In this document: positions 13,101 through 25,100 of the stretch, piece by piece
Layout of the letters: the number at the start of each line of letters is the position of its first letter
How positions within the stretch are numbered: position 1 is the first letter of the stretch
The notes under the pieces: generated by a model
Database searches by the model: none
What the model saw: the letters and a program-made list of their open reading frames with translations, nothing else
What the model was told of the DNA's origin: nothing
Position numbers and translations under genes: made by a program
Source of the DNA: Owenia fusiformis
Taxonomy: Eukaryota > Annelida > Polychaeta > Sabellida > Oweniidae
Assembly (NCBI GenBank): GCA_903813345.2
Contig: CAIIXF020000052.1
Location: 1 to 40,112, forward strand
DNA length: 40,112 bases
Direction: 5' to 3'

Positions 13101-16100
13101 ACATAGGCGTCATTGATGGTAAATGGAGGGGAAAGGGTGGTTTGACCAAGCCTGGTTTGATAAGCTCACCAATGTGAGTATCAATAGGCCTCTCCTTACT
13201 GCATCATTCACAGACATCTTTTCACCACTCTTGCTGTCAGTTATTACCCCAGTCTGCCAATCGATTATGGCCTCTGAGATTTGGGTCTGCTTAAGGTCAA
13301 CTGCAGATCGAGTTTCAGGATCATTTTGTCCAGTTAGGAAAGCCACTGTTTTAGCTGTATTGGGTCAACAAGATTCAATCTTACTGCTTCTTGAAGTGTG
13401 ATTTGTTTCCCAGTTGTAGGATCAGTAACAGTGCCTGTTGTCCAGTCTATGATTTCAAGTCCTGCTTGCATCTTAACAGTTTCAGTTTTCTTCTGGTCAG
13501 TTGATGTTTGAGGTCTGGTTGGCTTGGCAATAGTTGGCTTCTGGGCTTGATCTTGATCAGATTTAGTGACATCAATTGTTACAGTGGGGAATTCCTTTGT
13601 TTTTGTAGTGGTAGCTGTTACTTGTTGATGTACACGGGGTTGACTGAATTCTGGTGTTTCTATGGTGATTTCCTGGCCAGTTTCAGTGGGTCTACCCAGC
13701 TGAAGCTGCGACAGAGGCTCTGATCTACCATTAACTACAGGCTTTGAGTCTAATGCATCTAATGGTTCTAAAGGCATGATTGCTGGTTTAATATTATCCC
13801 CATTGATTGCCCCTGAATCACGAATGGTAGTTGAAATCATTTCTGTTGTCCCAGTTACCCTCTGTACTGCTTCTAATATAGCACCACCAGCCAGGACAGG
13901 AGCACCTACTACTGCAAGCAATCCCCTCCTTGCTGCTTCGCCCAAGCTAATCTTTCTACCACTCACCTCATCCAAATATTGGCCACTGTCTTTATCAACA
14001 ATACCTTTCCTTATGGCTTGTTTTAAAGGTATGTGTTTACCAGACTCAGGATCATACACCATAGCACCATCCCCAGATACCACACCTTGTTGGATAGCAC
14101 TCTCAAGTGACATTGTTTACCAGTAGTGGGATCAGTCACTTCAGTTGTAGCAGGGTTGTAGGCACTTGCAAATAAATCAGGTCAATGGCATCACTGAATG
14201 TGACAACAGTTTGATTGGTTTGTTTGTCTACGATATTTCAGTTTTGCCATCAACAAGACCTTGTTTGAGAGCATCATCCAAAGACACTCTGTTTCCAGTG
14301 TTAGGATCCATCACTACCATGGTCTTTCCATCAATAAGGCCTTGTTTAACGGCATCTCCCAACGTTATTTTCTTTCCAGTCTGTGGGTGTATAATTCTCC
14401 AGTCTTTGCATCAAGGAGACCACATTTAACTGCATCTTCTAGATTAGATGGTTGACCAGATGATGCCTTGAATGGGGTGTTCCATTGTGATTCCATGGTT
14501 TTGCAAGAGCTGTATTCACAGTGCCTGTTCCTTGTCCAATGAGATTTCTATGAAGGAGTCGGTGAGAGAGTAGACAGTTCCTGTTCTGATATCAGTAACA
14601 GCTGGCTCATCTGGGTCAATTCACCTTGCTTCAAAGCTTCTTGGAGTGTCATCAGTTTCCCAGTGTTGGGGTCCCTTACTCTTCCTGTTTTGGGGTTGAG
14701 GATCCCAAGCTTAACTGCAGTGGCGTAGGATATGGGATAAATAGTTGTCTCAGCTGGTGATGGGATCTCTTCGGGTATGTTATATTGTCAATCAGATATT
14801 GATGCAGGGGCTCCTGATACTATGACACTACCAGTTGTTACAGTCATTGTGACTTTCTCTTTAGGTTTCACTTCAACAAACTCGTCAACAGATTCCATTC
14901 TGTCAAATGGCTTCTTGATTTTGCCTTCCTCAGATTTGGCTGGATTCACGAATCCTTTATGAATTGCAGTTTGTATTGGAATTTTCTCCTTTGTTACTGG
15001 GTTGTAGAATCTTGTCTCACCATCATCAAGTAGTCCATCACGCTTGGCTTTAGCTACAGAGATTTCTCTACCAGTTCTAGGATCAATCACAGCCTGGATA
15101 TCTTGCTGGATAGCATGTACATCACTATGGAAGATCTCAGATTCCTTCTTGTGACTAGCTCGCCATGAATAAGACCTTGTTTAGGGCATCTGTGATTGCC
15201 ATCTTTTCCCCTGTATCAGGATTGGTGAATATTCCCTTCTGTCATCAACTATACCTTGCAATAATGCATCATCAAAGGTAATCATTTCCATTGTGCGGGG
15301 ATCAATAACTCCAGTGATGCTAAACTTTTTTGTTTCTTCAATAACATCTTCACTTGCCATTTCCTCTCCTCTATCCAACAGATCAGTGATGTGTACACTC
15401 TCGATGCTGTCTCTTCTCTTTACTTTATGTTGTCTTAGTACTGCTTCAGTGAGAACAAGACCCTTTGTCTATAGCATCACTTATAGACATCTTATCACCA
15501 GTCACTATGTTAGTATAGTAGCCATTTACTTGATCTAAGATTCATCTTCAATGCTTGAGTCACATTCATTCTACTGCCTGTTCTTGGATCTACTGCACCA
15601 ACAACTTTAAGGGTTGTTTCTTTAGAGGTAGTAATGCTGCTTTCTTGCCCATCTGCAGCAGTACCAGTGAGATATCAGCAATAATAAGGCCCTGCTTGAT
15701 GGCTTCTGTGATAAGCAGTGTCTCTCCGGTAACTGGATAACATACTGTCCCTTACTTTGATTGATCATGCCCTTTTGCAGCGCTTCAGATATAGGGACCT
15801 CTTCTCCAGTTGCTGTATCAATCACTCCTTGGATGGAATATGTTTTAGTTTCTTGGACAAATGCGCCATTTGCTCATTGCGTTCCTTCTCTTCTGCTATG
15901 ACCAGACCCTCAGCAATGGCTTGAGCCATAGGCATACGCCTGCCATCAGCTGTTTTATAAACACCATGCTGAAGGTCAATGATACCCTGACTAACTGCAT
16001 AACTGACATCTATCTTCATACCAGTTGATGGGTCAATGCAACCAGTAATGCTGTATGCCTTGGATTCGGCTTGCTTTATGGTCTCCTCATCAGCATCAAG

Positions 16101-19100
16101 TAGCAGATGTTTATTTCTAATGATATCTCCCAGGGTGAAACGTCTACCTCGTCATCATTAAGTGGCCTGATGCTTCAATAATTTCTCTAAGTAAAGCTTC
16201 TCTCAGCCTCATTGTCTCTCGTGTCTCAGGATGGACAAATATGGCAGTGTCAGGGTCAATATAGCCTCGGTTGATTGCCTCTTTCAGAGTAAGAGTCACA
16301 CCTGTCTTAGGATCCTTGAAGATCCCAGTCTTTGTGTTCAACATTCCCTTGGAGATGGCTTCCTTTACTGTTTTAGTAGTAGGCACACTATCCTCAATGG
16401 CAAGTGTGTCTTGACTAGGTTGAGTACCATTGAATTCAGCAGTTATTGTTTGGCTATAGAGGTAGTTGTGGTTTCACTTGCACCATGGACTGTACTTTGC
16501 CATTGTGAGCTAAGCTGTAGACGGCCCCTGACTAACCCGCCTCATCAAGCTTGATCACCTGACCTGTCTTAGGATCTTTAAATGTTCCCTTTTGCTCATC
16601 CAACAATCCTTGTGAAACGGCCTCAGAGAATGTTACAACACCTTTAGATTCCTGTTCAGTTGATGTTTTCTCTATTGAGTGGTGACTGTTGTTGTGGTCA
16701 TCATGGGGCTGGTTAGCTGCATGAGTTTCTCTGCATTCTCTGGGGCCAGAAGGCCAGTTGTTGCAGCATCCTGGAGACTCATTGCAGATCCACTCTCCAA
16801 ATCATTTAGCTGGCCAGTGGCTGGGTCAAGTATACCATCCTTGATAGCATCCAATATGTTGATTTCTCTGCCACCCAGGTCTACGACCCCACAGTCGGAT
16901 ACTAGCTTATCAGCCAGGTCACTGTGATGTAACCTTGTCTCACGGCCTCTGTGATGGACAATGACTGTCCTGTTCTCTTATCTGTGTATCGGCTGGTATT
17001 GATAATCTATTATGCCTCTCTGGATGGCTTCAGGTAGACTAAGCTGCTCATTTAAGATTGTATCCTTGATCCCTTTGTTTGCGAAATTGACATCTTCGCT
17101 CACAATTTGAGCAAGGCCTTCATTAACTGCATCCTGAATAGGCATTTTCTTACCAGTCACTGGATTAACAAATCTGCCTTGTCTATCAATCAGACCTTTT
17201 TCCATGGCCTCAGCTAAGGATAGGACCTCATTTGTTCTAGGATCCACTATACATTTAGTGTCAGTGTCCAATATACCTTTTGGATAGCTTCAAATATTGT
17301 TAGTTTTACGTTTAAATTGCATGTCTGTTAAATTACCATCATCTGCTAACAGTCCCTGTGTTACTGCTGTATGCAGGGGCATTGGCTTATTAACATCCCT
17401 TGTCCCTGGCATCTTTTAATGATATTTTAGTGCCTTTTTTATCAAATATTGTCCAGTTTTGGGATCTAGTATTCCTTTTTTAATAGCTTCTATCACAGTT
17501 ATTTTATTGCCACTGACTGGTCTACAATTTCCAGTATATCTCCAGCTAGAAGACCTCGTTCAATAGCAGCATCTATAGTCATTTCCTGTCGGGATATTGG
17601 ATCCATAAACTTTCCACTAACAGGGTCATAGAGTCCTTTATCAACAGCATCTGTGAGGGTCAAAGACATTTCACGGTCCATACTAGTGACACCAAAGTAG
17701 GCCTGTGATTGAGATGTGGCAGAGGTACTTATACTGATGTATTCTAGCCTGTTAGCACCTTCCCTACTGATCATTCCAGTATCTACTGCCTCTTGTAGGG
17801 AGAACTTCTGTTTGTTTCTAGGATCTGTAAATGTACAACTCACAGGATCAAAAATGTCTCTTTGTATGGCTTCCAACAAGGTCAGTTCAGAGCCTGTTCT
17901 TGGATCTATTATGCCTGATTTACTGCGCAACTCTCGTACTAGCTTTCCTTCAATGAAACCAAGTCTTGTAGCTTCAAATAATGAGATTTTCTTTCCTGTT
18001 CGAGGATCTATGAATTTTCCACTAGCTGTATCAGTAGTCCACTTTGTATTGCTATAGCTAGTGTCATTTTCTTGCCTGTTTTAGGATTAATTACTGCATT
18101 TACATGCAACACTTGGAATCGGGGACCTGAGACCCTTGAGTTGATGTAATTATAGTCTGAACACTTTTCTGAGAGGCGGATTTGGTCGGAATGTGGTGGG
18201 ATTCAGCGGAAGGTTTACGTTTCCTGTCAGGGCTTTCCTTAGTTATCACAGATACACTTGTTACATTTGCCATCTTCTTAGAGCGTGTAACAGGCACACT
18301 AGACACTGAATATGGCTGGTCTTGTTCAGTGTCCATAAACTGCACAATCTCCTCCTGTTCAGGTAGCTTACCAGACTTTGATATGTGGACCTGTCTGGAA
18401 AGCTCCTGCTGTTCAGTAGCACTAGAGGGTTGCAAGATAACCTTGCTCTCAAATGTAGCACCATTGATTTGTGTTGGACTGCTGAGCTGGTTGTCAATAG
18501 TGTCAAAGTCTATCCAGTGGTAGTCTTCCTCATTCAGCTCAGAGTGGAATGTACGGAATGATGGCATCTCACCAAGGTTCAACTGAAAGACAAAATAATA
18601 TATGTAATAACTTTATTGATATCTTAATAGTCCTTGAATGTACCTAACCAATACACTTGAAAGTTGAATGCATAACAAAAACTGTTTGAATCAGGCCTTC
18701 ATTGGAGTAGTATAAGTATCAAAAATACATATAAGAGTATGCAAGATATATCGATATAACTGAAACAAACTTTTTGTGTATAGCACAAAGTAATCCAATT
18801 TCTATTATCTCCACCATCTCTTCACAAACCCATATACAGTAGAAGGAAGGATAACATGGACTTGATTGAACACTTAGAAATGCTAGTATTCTACCTGAAC
18901 ATTGATGCCGCCTTTAGCTAACCTCTCTGCAATCTCTCTTAGCCTTGACCTAGTCTGGCCCAGCACTGTGAGGTACTGCTGGTTGAGAGTGTCTAGCTCT
19001 ACACGCACATTGTCAGCACCAGATTGAATTTTCTGCCGCTTGTTGGCAGCAGCTGCAGCGAGGTTTGGTTGAGTTTCCTCCAGAGCATCTCTGAACTCAG

Positions 19101-22100
19101 ATATCTCTGCATCATGAGCCTAGGAGGACATGTATTACTAATTAACACATGTGAAGCAGTATATATCATAAAGGCTATTTCATTTCATTTCATTAAAAAG
19201 TGATTTTAACTTAAGTATAGCTTTGTAAAATGAAGATTTTCATCATCATGTTTTACTTTATGCGCTTGTATTAGCTAATGTAATTCATGAATGGGAAGAG
19301 TTTTGAAAAAATGATCTAATACTAAATAACTACTTGTACATGCATGCATAATTGCATATTTACTTATATAAAACATGCAAATTCAAACCAGCATCTTCTA
19401 TTTGGTTTACCTCACCAATGATTTCTATATTATAATAATAATATCCAGACCTTTGAACCAACACCTAAGACTGAAAGTTCCTATAAACACATGGACATGC
19501 AAATAAACTGGATGAACCGAAGTAAAGAACTTTATACTTGTTTCAATGATAAGAAAAATGAGCTACCTGAACAGACTGAATATATGTTTTTAAACAAATG
19601 CTAATTCATGCTTTAATGCTTTTCTTCTAGGGCATGCACTCTTTGAGCTCCATATAAAGGTTCATGCATCGAAATAAGACTCAACAGTATGTGGGTTAAA
19701 AAGTAACATTTTCTTAAGAGCTGGATTAATATGTAAAATTGTTAGCATCACATTATTGTGATATATGGTAGAAAGCCACCATGCCTTCCAGCATAATTTC
19801 TCTAATGCAAATCTGGTATATATAAACAATATTTACATATCAATCTAATGCTTCTAAAAAGAATACTCTTTAACCAACTTGTATAATGAGACCCTGATCC
19901 CCTTTAACTACTTGTAAAGATTACTTGTTAAAAGTTTTCATCATGGAGAAGGTAAATGAATATGAAACAAGTATAAAGAAGTTACTTACTTTTAAAGCAT
20001 ACGCAAAGTGTTGGAAACACCTACTAAGCCTGAAAACTTCTGGGGACGAAAACAAATCATGGGTAAAACAAAATATGGGAAAAACAAAACATCGGTAAAA
20101 CAAAACAGGGTAAGAAACCATTGAACAATTGTGTGGCAACACCATGTGTATCATAGAAAGTAAAGTAAATATTTTAGCAGATTTTACCACACAGAAGACA
20201 GATCTTAATTAAGAGGAAGACAAGAATCAATGTACCTCTAATATTGCCAACATGCATCAAGCTATTAGATCAAAATGCCAAATTATTCGACCCATTTAGA
20301 GTGCCTAAGAAGATTGACACACAAGTGAGACAAATGCGCGATTTGTGAAAGTTTAAGTCCAACCATAACACAAAAACCAATCCAACAACCAAAGAGTGGG
20401 ACACATGCACTAATTAGGATCCGACTATAACCCGTAACCATGACATCTAGCAATTGATAAAATACATAAATCTGTATTTAAAAAAAAAAAGAATCTTAAC
20501 TCGTGTCATCACTCAAAAATGCAACCAAACACATGCTAAGACCAGCTAATACTGGTGATTTCCAACTAGTCTCAAGAACACCTAGTGGAAACCTCCAGTA
20601 ATTCTACATGACAAGCTACCAAATAGAGCCAAGTGTACAGGAGTTTCTAAATGGTAGAGCCCGGCCCCCAGTGTTACCTTAGCTTTCTCTTATGTAGTTA
20701 GCACCATGTTTGTTGACAGCTTCAATGTCATATTTCTTACTCTCAAGGGACTGGTAGAGTTTCTAAAACAAAACAAAATATATGTAATATGTTAGAGCAT
20801 CTCAATATATATTTATTCTGGATGTAAATATATATTTTGCTACATTTATACAGTTTTGATCTTTACCAGACATCAAATAAATAAATGGATTTTCTTGTAC
20901 TGGCATTTTCATTTTGGACAACATTATACTTCTTTGTTTATTATATTTCGTACAGTGAGTTAGTCAATATTTTCAATATTTCTATTTCAAATCTTCATAG
21001 TATTTATTTTGTGGTGAAATTCAAATCAATCTTGAACTGCTGAATAATCTTGAATAAGTACCTTAACTGGCTCAATCTGTCTGCGTAGGGTGGCTGCATC
21101 GTCTGCTAGAGGTGGTTGAGTGGTCACTTTGACCTCCGTCTGCTCAACCCACTTCTGCTCTTTGTTGACACAGCTCTGGTAAGTCAACAACAGATCTTGG
21201 GCAGATTCAATACTCTGTGATCTACAAGTTTCAATAAAACATTACACATATATAAATATGTGGATTACTCAAAGTAATCATGAATAAGCTTCAATTAAAT
21301 AAAAGTATGTCTCCTCAATGAATTTACTATACTCAATTGTGTCAATCAGCTGTTTCTAAGTTCATAAAGGTGTCAGTTTTGTTGCATTTCAATTCTAGCA
21401 TGCACTTCTATCAGGTTATTAAACGATATATATAATAGCAGACTTTAACTAGACATAATAATAGTGACAGGATAGTCCATGTACAGTTCATCATTTAAGG
21501 GGACACATTTTTAATAACTTAGTTGAATGTAAAGAAAAAATAAGAGAATGCCCTCCTAGATAAGGCCCCAATTTCCAGTGTTTGTAATGTTAGGTCATAT
21601 TCTGCCTTGTTCAAGCGAAGAAATGTGAAGAAAATAATGTTACCTGTTCGAAAACCTGTGTGCAGATATTGTCCCACCTTGATGTTATATCATTAACATC
21701 CTTTTGAAGTTTCTCTAGGTCAGGGTGACTCTGGACACCTGGTCGACTTTGAGCAACTAGCTGGGTCACACTCACTGTGTGCCTGGAAGCAGAAAGTAAG
21801 CTTATTTTTAAAATATTCACTCCTGATTTTATATGAGGGAAATTAATTTCTTAACAATACTGAACCTTGATCCGGCCAACTGAACCTTGATCCGGCCAAA
21901 GTAAAAACATTTTCTGATGTATTATCAGAAAAAGTTTGAGACAACTTTTTTTTAAATGTAAAACATTGATAATACTGATCACAACCAATTTGACTTGAAG
22001 TCTGTTTGACCTAGTATCATATCTAATACTCCAAGAGACTTACTTGTTAAGATCTTCGATAATAGCCTGGTTCTGTTGTAGCTTATACTCTAACTCCTGC

Positions 22101-25100
22101 AGTTCAGCTTGTGAGTGTTTCAGTGAGTCAGCATCACTGGCCATGTTGTCTTGTGAGATGAGGACTCTCTCACATTTATCAACAATACGCCCAGCCTCTG
22201 TTGTACAGTGAATAATTCCTTTGCATGACTGTAGTCTAAAATCAAAAAGATAAGATTTATTTCATGCAAAGATCATGCAATATTTGTTCAGCTAATTTTG
22301 GAATTTTCATCAATATTTTTCGTAGATTTTTTAATATATTTTAATTGATCAAGTCAGATTTATTCATCTACGCTTGATTACATCTGTTAGGAAAACACTA
22401 GCTTAACATCACATACTGTATAACCTATCAAGCTAATGGCTAAAATACAACAAGAATTGTGAACCGTTCTGAAAAGTCGTCAACCTTTATATAGACTTTT
22501 TACCTGTCTACATAGAGTTTAGAGTTTTCCCATAGTTTCTCCCACTTGTCGATGACCTGCTTCAGTTTGCTGCCTAGAACAGGGTTCTGGGCACCAAGGG
22601 TCTGGCAGTATTTCTGCATGGAATCAACCTGTGGCTCAAACTGTTGAAGCTGACCCTCAAGCTCCTAAAAATACACAAACATTTTGAAATTCTGCAACTC
22701 CAAATTAGGAGCATAAGCATACATCAGTGAAAAGCTAAGACTGTACTGTATGTAAATGTTGATAAACATGGACTCTTTGAATCTTGATCATATGAAAGAC
22801 ATGCCATGGTGTTAACATGCACATTACAATACCTCATATAAGCCCTTGGTCTTTAATTCTATTCCTACTGTCTATTTGTCTAGAAACTAGGAGATAGTAC
22901 ACATTGCATCATAGTACTACTTACTCTGTGTGTTTTGTGAGCTTATCCAGTGTTGGCTGGTCCCTAGGCAGACCATCAGCAAGTCTTGCAGCAAGAGTTG
23001 AATCAACAAAGTCAAGAGTTCTTCGTAAGGTATCCAGTTGTTCCCCGAGGACTTGGGCTGGACCCTTCATTTGAGCTTCTGTAAATGCCATCAAACATAT
23101 GTATAGATGTTATATATTTTTTCAAATTATACAGATTATATGTGTATATAGGAAGGACCAAGCAAGAAATGTGTTGTCACAAATTGAGATAACAACATGA
23201 AACATGTTAACGATATATCAACAGTTGAACAGTTGTATGTGAAATTCAATGTCTAACAAAAAGCTCTGATTACATCTGATTAATCTTGGAAATATGACAA
23301 CAATTGTAAATCCAGTCGTGAGGTGTGTTATACCACATGTATCTGTGCATGTTATATGTCACATTATCTATGTATGTGATATGCCAAATATATATGTGTA
23401 TGTGATATACCACATGGATCTGTGTATGTGATATACCACATATATCTGTGTATGTGATATGTCAAATATATCTGTGTATGTGATATACCACTTGTATGTG
23501 TGTATGTGACAAATACATCCATGTATGTGATATGCCACATATATCCAAGTTTGTGATATACCACATATACCTGGTATCCATGTTTGTGATATACTACATA
23601 TATCTGTGTAAATTACGTATTATTACTGGTCTTATTGGTTGTGGTTGATGATCAAGAGGAAAACAACAGGCTGATGACAAGATAAGTGCATATAAAATAT
23701 TACTATATGTATTGAATCTATCTATTTTGTTTTAAGTGGTTTTGGTTATACTTTAATATAGTAATGTGACGTACTTGAACATAGCTCAGTGCTTGTTCTT
23801 TACCTTATTTATAATGAATCTTTCCATTAGATTAACGAAGTATTTTAGTGTATCCTCTACCATATGGTGTTTGGTGTATTTTAGTGTAACCTCTACCATA
23901 TGGTGTATGGTGTTCAAATAGTTTTAGTATGGAAAGAAGTTGTGGCAAGAAGAAAATGTTTATAACAATCATTAGAATGTCCTAGCACAGTTGTATAATT
24001 CAAATATCTATAAAATATGTATTGGGTGTCCATGAAGTTATTACCACCAATCTTCATAGAAATGCAAAAATGGAAGTGTGGTAACTTAATGAACACCTTG
24101 TACATGTGATCTATAGTAATATAAGTGACTGTTTAAAGGTGAAGTGTTATATTACAGATATTTGAACCAAATGACAATGTTAAAACTTAATTCATATGAT
24201 ATTGAAGATCAATATATATGGTTTAGAAGTTTAGAATGTGGATGGGAGGGGGTGCAAATCACCTTGTCTATGGGGTTGGGGTGGGAGGTCAGGTACAGTG
24301 ATATCTGCCCCTAAAATGCAAACATAATTACTATACAGTTAAAGCCTGTATCAAATAAGCCATCTTGTTTCATGAATCTTGGTTCCTCATTCTCAGATTA
24401 TTATCTGAGATCAATAACACCAGGCTCACAGTCTAATAAGCAAGGCAACGATTGATAACTACTCTACATACTAGGTATTTAGTGCTGACCTATACTTTCT
24501 GTTTTATCATTTGCTATTATTTGGTGAGTGATAAACTATTACACTACAATAAGCAAATTGCTACAAAATCTACACACTAATATATTCTCAAAGCTATTTT
24601 CAGTTTTTATGACAAATATGTCCATGGTTTTATTCCATTCTTATTCGTATCTTAACATTTGGTGCAAAAGCGTAATTCTACATTGTACATTCAATCTTAC
24701 CTTCTTGTTTTGCTTTAGTAGAAAGTTCAACAAATATCTCATTACAGTGTCTCATCTCCGACTGCAGACGTCGGAGTTCAGATGCACTGAGTCCAGAATC
24801 TTGCGAAAAACTGTCGAGATCTTCATTGAGGGCTCGGAATATAGCCTGGCGCTTTGCAGGATCTAAACTTTGGAACTGAAACAGAGAGCAAACATTATTA
24901 TTGATCAGAGTGGCATTCACTATTATACTGATACAATTTTATCTAAATAAATAAATGATGTACAAAATAAAGTTGATGAGCACAAGGGGTAACTGACACA
25001 GACTGATAACATGACTTTCAATTTGACTGAGTAAAGCCAAAGGCAGAATTAGATATACAGAGTGACAAATTGATTTATAGAGGGACTGATTCATGTTTGA

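Larger units (their letters stand above)
23079..24700 (-). other. Intron with minisatellite and MITE-like element
   Basis: About 1.6 kb. It contains a 26-bp minisatellite, a 36-bp duplication and a 79-bp inverted-repeat element, with no exon recognised. Confidence 0.6.

Noticed and set aside
13508-14126. Plus-strand open frames opposite the giant exons
   Set aside because: Mirror frames of the repeat coding sequence; they recur wherever the repeats occur and carry no family motif of their own.
1-18582. Programmed ribosomal frameshifting or RNA editing as the cause of the many frame changes
   Set aside because: More than 30 events at unrelated sequences, nearly all in the same direction and at ordinary short runs, with a similar defect in the SH3 exon. 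No shared slippery site or structure is seen. Sequence error is simpler.
1-18582. Pseudogene
   Set aside because: Splice sites, phases and protein motifs are preserved throughout, long blocks such as 7,490-9,472 are intact, and in-frame substitutions to stop codons were not noticed apart from those following indels.
23364-23564. Minus-strand open frame with repeated HITYTD-like peptides
   Set aside because: Translation of a 26-bp minisatellite; no independent coding sign.
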